Source: Ditylenchus dipsaci (lineage: Eukaryota > Nematoda > Chromadorea > Rhabditida > Anguinidae). From it: a stretch of DNA of 64,000 nucleotides. Under the pieces are notes generated by a model, which saw nothing but the letters and a program-made list of their open reading frames with translations, was not told the origin of the DNA and did no database searches. Numbering within the stretch: the stretch's first letter is position 1; each line of letters opens with the position of its first letter. The position numbers and the translations under genes are program-made. Positions 46,618 through 59,200 of this stretch are shown piece by piece. The stretch lies in contig SADC01001299.1 of NCBI GenBank assembly GCA_004194705.1, forward strand, positions 310,001 to 374,000, given 5' to 3'.

Positions 46618-47309
46618 GGGCAGCCAAAGATTGCGCAATGTTGAAATTGCGCAAATGCAGATGGCGCAAACGCAAATTGCGCCGAAATCAAATTGCGCAG
46701 ATGCAAATACCGCTATTTTTCAGTGTTATTGAAGGTGTCTTATGCACTCTTTCGTGGTTTCAATTTTTGGTTTCAATTGGAGCCCATGTTGAGAAGTATC
46801 ACAGTCATTAAATTGTAATTAAATTTCTTGTTGCCGGTTTCATTGTTATTTGTTTTTCGAATAAAAAATAGTATAGATAGTTGCATACGAAATTTGTCGT
46901 TTATGTGTACGAAGAAAAATGAAAGAGTATTTTAAGAACAGAATGAATCGATACCTATAACACCTACGCCGTTTCGCCATAAACTATGGCCTGGATTTTG
47001 ATAGCTTTCACAAGAAATGGTAATGTTGACCTCATAATGTTGACCTAGTGCTGATCATCACAGTATTTTGAGTAAAATATAATAAATAATGATTTAATAA
47101 AATTCGACCAAAAAAATTTCGGACTTAAAAAAAGTTCACCGAAAAATGTCCTATGCTCTGAGAATCGCGCTGCTTTGCATTTGCGCAATTTGAAATTGGC
47201 GCAATTTACAACTGCGCAATATCGTTTTGGCGCAATTTGCATTTGCCCAATTTGAACATTGCGCAATGTGAATTTTCGCAATTTGAAATTACGCAATCTT
47301 TGGCTGGCC
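46618..47309. mobile_element. Fold-back element with tandem AAATTGCGC arms and proven 8-bp duplication
   Basis: Ends GGGCAGCCAAAGATTGCGC and its near-inverted partner ATCTTTGGCTGGCC. Both arms consist of repeated AAATTGCGC-like units separated by short variants. AAAATGTA is present at 46610-46617 and again at 47310-47317. The main gene's equivalent site (53247-53254) has AAAATGTA once with no insertion, so the duplication is confirmed inside this window. The centre (about 46720-47040) shows no transposase. Confidence 0.88.
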
Positions 47310-47507
47310 AAAATGTATCTAAATAATCAAATTCATGGAGATTGAGATACTCTGGAGTTCACTTCTGATTTTATGCTTTGAACACTTCTTCTATTTCTGG
47401 AGCTTGTTACACTCTAAATGAAAATATTTATTATGAATCCAAAATATTTAATCAGACCTACCCTAACAAATATTTTGTAAAATAGACTCTTTGCGCCAAC
47501 AGCCCAG

Positions 47508-48285
47508 AAGTAAGAAATAAACTGGCACCGGACGGGGTTGACGCAACAGTCGACTCTTTATTCGACAACACACCATAAACAGTACGAGACACACAATGAG
47601 ATACTAACAAGAGACTCTTGGCTTCTTCCACTTCACTTCGGCCCATGGCCAGAGACTTCTTCGCTGAGTCCAGGTAGATTCCAGCCCCATTCAGAGTCCA
47701 CTTGCTTCGGTTCATCGCTGCTCGGCTGCGGGTGATCATGTTTCGGGTGGTCATGCTGCTGTTCGTCTTCCCTCCATCCAGAGCCAGTCCGTGCGCAGTT
47801 TGTTTTGGGAGCGTGCTGCCAGGCCATCCTTCTTGCTGAGCCGGTGTCTCTACTCCATGAGGTGCAGGGATCCAGCCGATATCCGCCACTTCGTCGCTGC
47901 AGGTACCCAAGACGCGAAGACCAGAAGTCGGAACGGTAGTTGATTTAGAACCCGGGTCACATGCGCTAAACTTATAATCGCCTTCAGTATCGGTCTGCCA
48001 CACATGCTTCATGCTTCCACTATCAACGGTACGGGTGACACTGTCCCAACCCTTATCCACAAACTCATTATCAACGGTACGGGACTCGGCCCTTTTTGAC
48101 GGTTCAACTCGATCGGTCACAAATATGGCGGGTGCGCCTTGCTCGAGTACCTCACGGATTTCACGCAGTCGGTCGGCTACCTCCTCTATAGCGGTCGCTC
48201 CCATCAAGGGTAGCTGCTTGAGTAACTCACCCACTTTGACTACGGTACCTCCTTCGAGGGTTTTCCCAAAAATAGCTTCTAACAT
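47508..48285 (-). CDS. Unidentified ORF of the 1.0-kb insert
   Basis: ATG at 48285 (MLEAIFGKTLEGGTVVKVG) opens a frame of about 260 codons that fills the insert and runs on past its end into host sequence (stop at 47458), so the true C-terminus is unclear. An early helical, charged part (IEEVADRLREIREVLEQG) is followed by polar sequence with two RTVD motifs. No zinc knuckle, protease or polymerase motif is seen. A gag-like role is possible from its position after a leader, but I do not recognise the family. Confidence 0.4.
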
Positions 48286-48510
48286 TTTAAATTGAAAGCG
48301 CGAAAGATTTAATCACAATTTATATTCACCGAGGAACGGAGAAATAATGATTTCAAACCCTAGGGCCGACAATTTATTCGGTACGAGACAAAACGGGTTC
48401 AAACTAGATTAATTTCTAGAGTTTCCTTTTGATGGTAATATCGTCTTTCAAACAGGTACTTTTGGCGCCAACGGTACATGTGGGATTTCGCAAATCCCCC
48501 TCACCTTACA
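47508..48510 (-). mobile_element. 1.0-kb insertion in the membrane exon of copy C
   Basis: The main gene reads continuously from GCCAACAGCCC to AAAACACAATGG (53437-53458); copy C has about 1.0 kb between them. Read on the minus strand the insert starts TGTAAGGTGAGGGGG and ends TTATTTCTTAC, with CAAAA on one side and CAGAA on the other as a possible 5-bp duplication. TGGCGCCAAAAGTACC, about 40 bp in, could be a primer-binding site, and AATAAA lies near the other end. It looks like a small retrotransposon-like element of higher GC content, but its class is not certain. Confidence 0.6.
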
Positions 48511-50222
48511 CAAAACACAATGGCAAACGAGACAGATATGGTGAGTATGCCCGCTGGAATAAACGTGAAAGACTGGAGAATGGAGTAGATGGCTGGTGAC
48601 CGACGTTTCATACTATGATGGTGACATTTCCAGTTTGTAGAGCTATACGTGGTTGACCCCCTAATATCTCTATAGCTTGTCGAGCTGAGGTTAGTCTGGC
48701 CTAAAATGGGAAGAAGTTCTGAGAATTCGTAATAACTTATTTTGAGTTTATAGGTTGCCATTGAAGCAGCTGAATGTATTGAAAAGCCTTGTCGCATTTT
48801 TTCAAACAAGAAATCGACTTTAGTTGCAAAACGCTTTCTGCCATCCCTATCAATTTTTCCGTACAAAACAGAATTAAAAAGAACTCAAATATCTTTCCCA
48901 AACTACGAAAAAAGTGTGAAAACTATTTTTTGGTTCGTCCTATCAATACGGTGCCCTACACTGTTCCTTTGTCAAACGATTATTTGAAAAAGTGGATATA
49001 CGCTCAGAAGGAGGAAATCTTTCTTGTGTGATTCGTCAGAGTATGACGCAGTTGTGGGATAAGTTTGACAAGACCCAAGCAGGTAACAAGTTCCTGATGG
49101 GTTCCAGGATATTTTTATTCATAAGTCAAGAAGTCTTCTGTGTAATTTTTTTTATCATTCCTATTGTAAATGAGCTGATTTTTGTAGCCACAATTTCATC
49201 AATAAACAATTGGGATGCTAGAGAAAGAATGTCAATGCTCTCCACCGCCAGATCTTCAGATACACCTGTGTTTTGTACACGTAGCACACCTCCAGTCTCA
49301 CTCAAATTAGTGGAAATTCTATATGAAATAATTGCTGTCAATTTAGCTTTATAAAATTGTTAAAATCACCTGGAAAATTGGCCAACCTTCACATTAATAG
49401 CAGGTGAGTTAGCGAGTACTCTTACATTGGTCTTCTCCTCAAAGCAATCAATGGTCAGCTCAGAGTCAATAACCATAACCTGCAATTTAGCGAAATTTGC
49501 AATAATGTATTGGATTGATCCATAAGTTCGGGGTGTTTATAAACCGCTCGCAAAGTTTCTGTATGGGTTTCGTAAGCTTTTACTAATACTAGCCATTAGA
49601 GTTCGATAGATGGCTTCCACATTTATAAAAGCAGAAGAAATTTTTCTGATGGGTTTTTTAATTTAAATTTCGTGTTTCGAAATTCGAATTTCAATCCTCA
49701 AATGCAAAAAAATCTATTATTAAAATACCTCAGCACCTTCTAGCCTTAATTGCATTTGGTATGTGGGCGACACAACTGAAACCCAAGCTGGTAGTTCATG
49801 GCCAAAATATAAAGAGGTCGAAGTAATAACTACCTGCAACACTCAGTTGACGTGTATTTGATGGCTGGTCAGGCACAGATGCGATGCTGAACTTGGTGTT
49901 TTCCAACTGGTGTACTGAATTTTTTTTAATAGAATTAATCTTTAAATAGATTTGGAGGATACGTGAAAAGACATCTTTTTCTCGAAATGTATCTCTTTTT
50001 GTGAAAAATGCTCCATACTTGCAGAAATGTACCCGGGTACTTCGAGCTAGCAACCTCGATTATGAGTAAATGAAGCACTACACCGACGCCTCCCGTTTTG
50101 ACAATTGCTCAGAAACCACTGACCAAAACCAAAAATAGCCCATTTTCGGGGTCTAATTAAAAGGGGTCAACTTCTTGCAGAAAATCAATTGAGAGGATTG
50201 GAATCCCAGTCCGATGGGCTTA

Positions 50223-50483
50223 CCGTATAACCTCTATTAAACGGGCATGCCCGTTTAATTTTCAACCCCTAAAAAATCGAAAAAAAATATTTTGATTTTG
50301 AGATTTTTAAGTACTCAAAAAAATCTAAAAAGCGGAATCAACTAAGATCGAGGTGATCAAGAACACGCGAAAAACAGATTTGCAAAAAAAAATTTTTGCG
50401 CTGAGATATAAGTCCTTGAGGGTGCGCGTTTATTAGAGGGTGTCCGTTTATTGGAAGGTGTCCGTTTAATAGAGGTTTTACGG
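50223..50483. mobile_element. CCGTA-family MITE (261 bp)
   Basis: Starts CCGTATAACCTCTATTAAAC, ends in the inverted GTTTAATAGAGGTTTTACGG, flanked by TA (50221-50222, 50484-50485). The body carries the family blocks GATTTTGAGATTTTT and GAGATATAAG. Three tandem variants of GTGTCCGTTTATT precede the right end. Confidence 0.88.
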
Positions 50484-51389
50484 TAATCACTAAGAATCGT
50501 ATGGTTTGGTGTACAGAGCCAGCCAAGGGTATTCCCATCTTAGACAACGGAGGGGCGAAAATTGCGCGCCGAAATATTGCACGGCGGGAAATCATTAGGG
50601 GGGGGGGGGGAATCCCCCCCCCCCACAGGAAATTATTAAAAAACACAAAATTGCTTTTAAAAATAAATTTTTATTTTTTTTTCAAAATTGGACTGTTTTT
50701 TTAACTATGTAGTTTGAGACGGTTTAGAACAGAATTGTGTAAAATTCTGAGCAATTAAGCCCATTGACTGGAATTCTGATCCGCTTAATCGATGTTTCGC
50801 AAAAAGTTTACCGACTTTATAAATCCCAAAAAATCAGTGATTTTTGAGGTTGCTGGTTCAAATCCGCTGGCACTAAAGCGTATTTATACGAAAAAGAGCA
50901 CTTATTCACTAAAAAGGAGGCAATTTTTCCGTTTTGCCCAATAAATTTATAATTATATGAATAATCACAAAAGCCCGAATTTTTTCTAAGTTCTCCAGAC
51001 GCGCTACTGATGTCGTCACTACAATTTAGCCAATCTTATCCGGCGGGAGCCGATGCTGCGTGCAAACATGGCAGTGAATATGTGTTAATTAAAAAAACAC
51101 ACACGCCACCTTATTTAGCCTCTACTATACAACCATGATACCCATTTGTCAAAGTCACCTTGTAAAAAATCTAACCTCTTTCATCAACCATACTCTGTTG
51201 TCTTTGAGTCTCCAATTTCGATTTGCACAATTTAATGCCTAAAATTGGCAACAATTATAATTCAAAAAATATTCAAAAAAAATTCAAAAATAATTAAACA
51301 GGTATGAAAATTAAAAAATTGCTTTCAACACTCAGATTGATTTTGAAATTGCTCTAGGCTTTGTGATTTTTTGTGAGAATATCAGAAAT

Positions 51390-51721
51390 GGCTAGGGGAA
51401 TATTGCGACAAACGAAAATTGCCGTTAACGAAAATTGCGCTTTCGAATCTTGCCATAACGAATTTTGCGCCATTGAAATTTAAGAAATCGAGTTTCATCA
51501 TATTTGAGACAGCTTTCTAATTCGATTTCATATACTCTCATATCATATTTTTCAAACTGTGAATACATCAGTTCAAGCGATTGTAAAATTGCAAAATTGA
51601 TTAGGAAATCGATTGTGAAACTGTGGCTTAATTTTCGATGGCGCGAAATTTGTTTTGGCAATGTTTCTTGTGGGAAAACATACATTTGGCAATTTTAGTT
51701 TGGCGCAAACTTCCCCTAGCC
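51390..51721. mobile_element. GGCTAGGGG fold-back element with proven 8-bp duplication
   Basis: Perfect ends GGCTAGGGGAA / TTCCCCTAGCC; TCAGAAAT at 51382-51389 and 51722-51729. Copy A has the same flanks with TCAGAAAT once (24114-24121) and no element, so this insertion is younger than the duplication. The arms contain variants of ACGAAAATTGCG. A larger member is at 57675-58355. Confidence 0.9.
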
Positions 51722-52406
51722 TCAGAAATGATTAGCTGGGAGCTGTTTTTCGGGATACCAAAAAATGACGCAAATATTTCGTAGGCTCAAATTTACTGCG
51801 TTGAATGTAAAACTTATTCAGTAGGAGGTATTTCTGATGCAAAAACGGATCTGATGCAACAATACTTTGATCAAAGAAAAGGATTTCAGGACAATGCAGT
51901 CGCAAAAAATAAATTTGAGGAGAATTTACATATTTGAGGGGTATTCCCATCTACAGCCGTTTTCTCAATGCTTTTTTAAATTGAAATAATAATACAAGCT
52001 TTTGTGCTTATGATTATCACACAATAGACCATCTAGTGCCGAAGTCGACTGGATGATAGTGGTGCAGAGAAGTAACAGGGCAAACAGTCCATGAGCACAC
52101 TTAGATTTGAAAAACATCACTTTGTTGATAATGTCAGACAGTGAACACAATGGTCGAAAACAAAAGATTTCATAAAGAAGCAATAGTAGCATGAAAAGAT
52201 TGACTGGAATACTAATTTTTACTCGGCTATTTTTGCTTTGTTTTTCACAAAAGCATATTTTATGATGGCAAAAAGAAGAAGATACGTTGACAGAAATACT
52301 AATTTTTCGACTCCTCTGAAAAGGCAAAAACTGATTTTTAGTATTTTTTGAGACTCGAATTTTTTGTCTCCACACGAATAATAATACAAACAATAATTTT
52401 TCCACA

Positions 52407-52580
52407 GGAGTATTTCGCTAATACGGGAAAGGCACGACCACTCCGTCACATACCAAGGAAGCTTATATACCAAAAGATAGCCCTAACCGAGTTTCTTAAT
52501 GAACCGCGATCCGAATTTCCTATAGAGCAGTTATTGATAGAAGCCGGGGTGGTCAAGCCTTTCCCGTGTAAGCTGGCACA
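52407..52580 (+). other. Unidentified coding-like stretch
   Basis: An open segment reads EYFANTGKARPLRHIPRK and continues for about 58 codons with balanced composition to TGA near 52587. After a frame change it continues as TGEARNILEAKKRLLGDD to about 52750. It has the look of decayed exons of a real protein, but I do not recognise the family. It stops at the MITE at 52749. Confidence 0.3.
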
Positions 52581-52748
52581 ATTTTGAACAATTTTTGGTC
52601 CGAATATTTACGAAGTGATTGTGTAAAAAACACGGGCACGGGAGAGGCGAGAAACATTCTAGAGGCTAAAAAACGACTTCTGGGTGATGACCGTCTGCTC
52701 CACCATCCATCTGGTTCACTACTAGGGGTTTTTGTCCTTGGTCAACTC

Positions 52749-52962
52749 CATAGGCGTACCCAGGATTTTCTGATGGGGGGGGAGGGGCCGACTAAATAGA
52801 CTAAAAATGTTGACGGGGGGGGGGGGCTAAAAAATCAAAAACATCGAAATAAAAACTGAAAAAAAAACTAAAAAAAGGCTAAAAAATCCTGACGGGCGGG
52901 GGGGGGGGGGGGGGGGTGGACTATAGCCCTCTTGAACCCCCCCCCCTCCTGGGCACGTTATG
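52749..52962. mobile_element. hAT-type MITE, second copy of the CATAGGCG family
   Basis: Left end CATAGGCGTACCCAGGATTT is identical to the copy at 5240; the right end CTGGGCACGTTATG is a diverged partner. Flanks GTCAACTC and GTCACCCT agree at six of eight positions. Long G and C runs fill the interior. Confidence 0.7.
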
Positions 52963-53270
52963 GTCACCCTTGTTTTTTTCAATCTTTTTGGTTTTTATGA
53001 GTGACATTTAAAAAAAATCTACAGCTCTGAGCTCGTGTTAACAACCGCTAGCCTACCCCCGACTTTGCAAAAATTGAAAAAGGGTTAAAAATATACAGTG
53101 ATTACCAAAGCTAAAAATCTCCTAGTAGTGTGATAAGGCCAAAAAATATTATAAACTCCAAAATGGTAATCATTTTGAGTTTGTATTCGTGTAATAAAAC
53201 GAAATTTCATAAAAAAATTAATAATTTATTTTATTTTTGAAACGCTAAAATGTATCTAGATAATCAAAAT

Positions 53271-56200
53271 TCACGGAGATTGAGATACTCTGGAGTCCAC
53301 TTCTGATCTAATACTTTGAACTCTTCTTCTATTTCTGTAGCTTCTAATGCTCTAAATGAAAATATTTATTATGCGAATCTTAAACATTTTTATAAAGCCT
53401 ACCCTAACAAAAATCTTGTAAAATAAACTTTTCGCGCCAACAGCCCAAAACACAATGGCAAACGAGACAGATATGATGAGTATGCCCGCTGGAATAAACG
53501 CGAAAGACTGGAGAATGGAGTAGATGGCTGGTGACCGACGTTTTACCCGCATGTCTGAGAATATCTGCAAAACAACTAGGAGCAAAGTTTTAAGGATCCA
53601 TTTTATTCAAGCCAAGAAAAAATTTCAAGTTTTTATAACACTGCGTAGAAGAATTCTGGTGTCAGAAGGCGACGTTTCTATTGTTTTAAAGTGTAAAAGT
53701 TACATAGGAGACGTTCAAACATGATTACCGAAAAGTTATGAAATGGGCCCGGACTAAATAAACGCCTTAATTTCTTACCCTGTTTCCCAATTCTTCGTCC
53801 AAAACTAACTCATCGAGCTGGTTTAATTGCTCAACAATGGCTGGGAAATTTTGCATTGATCCAGTCTGGACCATTAGATGAATTATTAGGGTAGGATAGG
53901 TTGAGGAATTGGAAAAATCGGAAGCAAGATGTGCATCCATTACTTCGATAATAGTCATTGGATGGTTGTCGATCCCTGGAGAATTTAAGGCGCTGTTGGC
54001 AACTGTATTCAAGTGTCTCTCCAACTTTAGTTTCAAGTCTTCTGGAGACAAGTTAATTGGCTGGGTCACTTTTACTTTCAGCTCGACTAGAAGCTTAGAA
54101 TTAGAGGATTGCTGATTGTTGTGTGGAGGTGAGCCGACTGTTAAGTGACGAAGTCGTCGTAACTTTCCAGGTGGTTGTTGTTCTGCACTGAAATCGTTTA
54201 CATTTATTAGATGTTAATGGATTGGAATTATGGATAAGAAACATTGATCAACTCTCTGCCTTGGGGGACCAAGGTGAACTACCTATGGAGGGTACCTGGA
54301 TGTCCTCCATATTAACTGTTTACTTTATTTTTCTTACTGGACTAGGCAAAAAGTACCTAAATGCATTTTTGTTAAGAGTGTTCTCGGACTCATCTCTAAG
54401 GTAAGTGAATGCGCTCTAACCAACCAAACCCCTGCGCCCCCAAAGGGACGCAGGTGGCTTGGCTGCTTGGGGTTTAGATGCGCACACCCACATACATTAG
54501 ACACAAATCACTCGTAAGTGACTCAGGATTCTCCTGCCCGCCCTGTCCCCCGTGTTGCTTACGAAAAAATTGAAAACCAATAAGGGTTTAACAGACTCAA
54601 GCAACCTCTACCCACAAACGCCAAAGAAGTGGAAGGTGGCTCATTTCGGGATTCGGCGTTGACCCCCACATTGATACATTTTTGAAATTTTTTTGAATAC
54701 TTACCTGTCTTGTATGGTGCCTTCCTCTTCACCAGTATCATTTATCACAGCCTGCACATCAATCGCCGAAATAGTTGCGAAAATAGGGAAGAAAGTGGAA
54801 TCACTAGTTGCCATACTTTCGCTACTGCCAGTCGTAGTCGGTGTTGATCCATGCTCATTGATGTTGTTGCCATTCTCGTACTGGCCAATCACAAAGTTGT
54901 CTGCTTTGGTGGTTCTGGTCCATCCATTCTCCACATGAATCACCTCTCCATCTTCTTGCACATTGGAGTGAAGTAGAGAAGGGTCGGGAAGAGGGAAAGT
55001 GGTGCTAGAGATGCCACCCGCAGAATCTACAGCTGTTACCCGCTCCATTGCATTCGGATCAACTGTTACATGAAAGAAATTGGTGGAATTAATAGTAAAG
55101 GTGGTTGGTGTTGGCAGGGGCAAGGAAGGAGAGGCACCGGTTAGCACATCAGGCAGCTGGTTTACAGGTATTTCTGCTTTCGAATCGAAACTTTGGGAAT
55201 TATTAGTAGTCTGACCAGGAGATTGTGTGGCATATGGACCTGCAAATAATGAAATGTTTAGTTTGTTGCGAAATATGAAAAGGATGTTTATAACCCTACC
55301 AATATTGGAAAAAGCCCTGTCCATCTCCTCAGAAGGGGCCAGTTGACTGGGTTGAAATAGTGGTGCAGGGATGGACTGATTGACAGAAGAAGACAATATG
55401 ATGGTCACATTTCCAGTTTGTAGAGCTATACGTGGTTGACCCCTAATATCTCTATGGCTTGACGAGCGGAAGTTAGCTTGGCCTAAAATGAAGAGAAGTT
55501 GTAAAAATGAAAGAATCTCTGATAATTGAGATGACATTTTTACTAATTTTGAGTTTATATCTTGCTGTGGAAACTTTTTATACCCATAAAACAAGTTTCA
55601 CGTCCAGAAACAAGTTCCTTGAATTTGGTCTAAAAATTGGTCAAAAACACTTTTGGACGTACTTTTGTCTACAACTTGAGCCTATAACTTATACCCATGA
55701 TTTTTCTGTTTTTCTGTTTTTTTTTCGAAAAAAACAGAAGCTGAAAAACAGAAGCGAAAAAACACAGAAAAACAGAACCCCGCTGCAGCCCTGGTATACA
55801 CCCCCAAAAAATGGTCAATTTCAAGGATGACCAGTATTTACATGACTGATGGTTAAATGATGACTACCATTAAATTTTACGCCACGGAAAACAACTTTGG
55901 ACAGCACAAGGGTAAGAACAGGCTTCTCATTTGTACTTTATTTAAAGATTTGTACTTTATTTGGCACCCTGAATCATCAGAATTTTTGAGACATCACGTC
56001 AAAATCTTTATTTTTAGTGCTCAAATCTCAACAAGCACTGGATAAAATGGCACTTTTTGACGAAAAATGCCCAAATTGTACTTTATTTTGCCAAACGTAC
56101 TTGATTTCAAAAATTTTGAGATGAGAACCCTGTGTAAGAACCTTTTAAAAAACCCCAAGTTGTTGCCGAAAACACGTTTTGCTGTTTACCCTCCACAGAA

Positions 56201-59200
56201 ACAGGGTATAAACAGCAAAACGTATTTTCGGCAATATTTCGAGTTTTTTTAAAAGCTTTCACCCGACAGCCGTGCAAATATTGGTCATCCTCGAAATAGA
56301 CCATTTTCGGGGTGTATAACACCAAAACCTCATTTTTTTCATTTGCTTCTGAAGTTGACCTGCTTTATAAGCTATGTGTTCCTCTTTGTATGATAGTATG
56401 AGGAGTGGGCTTTCATTCACGATAACAGCTGCTCAAATTATTTTTTAAAGTCTGGATAAAAAGACCGAGAAAAATAAAGGAGTACATACCCTTACCCGCA
56501 ATCATTTACCACCAGCCATTGTGATCTCTGTATGAAGGTTCTACTTTGCAAACTTATATTGTTTGAATATTTTTTAATTTTTTTGATGGTTTGCAATGAA
56601 AGTCACATGAACCCATACTGTAACCCATTAAAAAAGATAAAAATGCAAAGATAAACAAACCGTCTGAATCTGTAAGCCATAATTTTTGCAATTGAATTGG
56701 TTCATATATGACCACAATGTGGGTCACATGGAAAACATATGATTTCAATCATTTTAAATTAGGTTGTATCTCTGCGGGTGTTGTCTTATCAGTCTTCAAA
56801 ACATGCCATTTTGAAGCTGAGATTATCATCTTCCTATATTGTTTTATCGTGTTTTTTAAATGTGGGTTTTGATAGTCAAACCGAGGCCACAAATTTGACA
56901 TGACCACATTCTGGTCAACGTGCCTCTTCCATGGTTAAAAACGACACAAGATGGGCTGCGAGAAACATTAATTTCTATTTTCGTCAATTTGTTGTCAATT
57001 GCGATGAAAAAAATATGTATTATAGTTTAGAAAACAAACCTGAGAAGCGTTAGTTTTAAGAGCAAGCTGTGATTGCAATGCTTGGATTAACACCGATGAG
57101 CTGCTGTTTGTAGCTACAACTTCATCAATAAACAATTGAGATGCTAGAGAAAGAATGTCAATGCTCTCCACCGCCAGATCTTCAGATACACTTGTGTTTT
57201 GTACACGTAGCACACCTCCAGTCTCACTCAAATTGGTGGAAATTCTATATAAAATAAATGCTGTCAATTTAGCTTTATAAAATCGTTAAATCACCTGGAA
57301 AATTGGCCAACCTTCACATTAATAGCAGGTGAGTTAGCGAGTACTCTTACATTGGTCTTCTCCTCGAAGCAGTCGATAGTCAGCTCAGAGTCAGTGACCA
57401 TAATCTGCAACCCAGCAAAATTTCAAACCATTTTTATGATTTTTATTAAAGCGTATGCCATGAGTGAACAACGATGTGAATCGCCTTATTTTTAAAAGAA
57501 AGGGCTCTGGCTGTGATCTGAGGGATCTTCGATGAAATTTTCCCGCGTATTGTTGTAGGTGGCATTCATAGTTTTTCATAGCTGGTCCAATGAACCATTG
57601 ACCTACGACTTCTCTTTAGCTAGCTGTAAGTAAAACGGCTCACAGTGTATCTTCGATACATCAAAACCCTCGATGGCTAGGGGAAACTTGCCAAAACGAA
57701 ATTTGCCAAACGTATGTTTTGCCAGAACGAAATTTGCCGAAACGAAATTTGCCAAAACGAAATTTGCCAAAACGAAATTTGCCAAATCGAAATGCGCCAA
57801 AACGAAATATGCCGAAACGAAATTTGGCCAACGAACCAACAGGGGGACCAAGGCAGTTTTTACGTTTTTTTTCAAAATTTTCGAAATTGTGTCCTAACCA
57901 CCCCAAACCAGCGAAAATCATCCAAAATCACCCAAAACCACCCAGAACACCAAAAACCACCAGAAATCATTCGAAACTTCACCAAACAAAAATTTAAATT
58001 TAAAAATTTAATTTAAATTTTTAGTCTGAACCAACCAAACCAAGTGGTCGTCGACTTGGATCAAAATTTTTTTTACGTTTTTGGTTCCAAAACCTATTTT
58101 CTGGACTAATTCGTGCACGGTTGTTCAGTGTGATTTTGGGTGGTTTTTGCTGTTTTAGTTGGTTTTTGGTTGTTTGGGGTGGTTTTAGGCAGTTAGGACA
58201 CAGTTTCGAAAATTTCGAAAAAAACGTAAAAACTGCCTTGGTCCCCCTGTTGATTCGCTGGCCAAATTTCGTTTTGGCAAATTTCGTTTTGGCAAATTTC
58301 GTTTTGGCAAATTTCGTATTTGGCAAATTTCGTTTTTGGCAAGTTTCCCCTAGCCCCCTCGATGATTTTTTCTGCTTTTAAGTGGTTCATAAGATGTGGC
58401 AGAACAGGGTTCACAGCTCAAAATGATGAAATAAACGAGATTTTACAAACCAAAAGAAATTTGGTCGTTTAATCCTGCTCGTATTCAATTTGGAGCAAAA
58501 GTTAAGATTTTGAAGACTTGAAGCCTCAAACGGAGGACAAATTTTTTTTAATAACGCATGTTTGAGAAATCTGATGTAGGTCAAATTAAAATGCAGCGCC
58601 GAATATGGGACTGCTAGCACCTAATTTACAGTTCATTCATTATTAGAGTCACCTTTTCCGAAGTTAGTGAGCGATCATTCTAAAGTGACAAAAAAAAATT
58701 TACATGATTTTCTAAGTGAGGGTGAATTATTTTGGGGTAAGAGGAATAGGGAGTGTGCAGAATATGTATTTTTAAAAGACCATGAAACATAAAAAGCTCA
58801 GCAATCTGCGAATTCAAATTCGCGCGCGACAAGTCTAATTCAGTAAATTAAACCGAGGGCTGAAAAAAGGGACAAAATTTCAGAGACTTAGTCTGTAGCT
58901 AAAAAGTTTATAATGCTCGGTAAGCTAACATGTGTTGTCAGACTGGGCGAGTTAGGCGATTTCTGTTGCTTTACAGTTTTCTATTGTTTGACTGGTTTGA
59001 TGAAACATGATTCATCAATTTTGAATGGTTCTATTTCAGAAAAAAAATGTCAAATATACACAAAATTTCGAAAACTGTATTCACAAAATTAGTCTGGTCC
59101 AGCGCAAATTCAAATTTCGCAAATTGACGGGCTTACCGAGTTTCGAAGTCCTTTATTTATGTCGTTTATCATTTTTGTTTATCATCATTTTTATTGTTCA

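Larger units (their letters stand above)
47333..52117 (-). pseudogene. Copy C of the membrane glycoprotein gene, deleted and interrupted
   Basis: Exons by comparison with the main gene: signal exon 52012-52117 (MFFKSKCAHGLFALLLLC), 49834-49914 (HQLENTKFSIASVPDQ), 49729-49775, 49370-49479 (IDSELTIDCFEEKTNV), 49190-49325 or so (NLSETGGVLRVQNTGV), a fused piece at about 48525-48695 (DIRG.. joined to RRSPAIYSILQSF), and the tail 47333-47413. Relative to the main gene it lacks the 59757 exon, the Ser/Thr-rich exon and the SEA-like exon. The signal-exon donor is AT instead of GT (GATAATC then ATAAGC), and a 1.0-kb insertion splits the membrane exon. The deletion, lost donor and insertion together make a pseudogene likely. 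Confidence 0.72.

Noticed and set aside
46618..47309. CRISPR-like array
   Set aside because: Repeats are short, irregular and inverted around a centre, in a eukaryotic genome; it is a fold-back transposable element with an 8-bp duplication.
49995..50100. tRNA-Met-like sequence on the minus strand (ACTCATAATC, then GGTTGC...CTCGAAG)
   Set aside because: Arms do not pair and the B box is poor; at most an old tRNA-derived fragment.
50835..50870. B-box-like GGTTCAAATCC on the plus strand
   Set aside because: No A box at the right distance and no acceptor pairing; could be a SINE scrap or chance.
57675..58326. Repetitive proteins such as (AKTKF)n or (GKFRF)n on both strands
   Set aside because: They are translations of the 15-bp tandem units in fold-back arms; the unit length divisible by three keeps all frames open.
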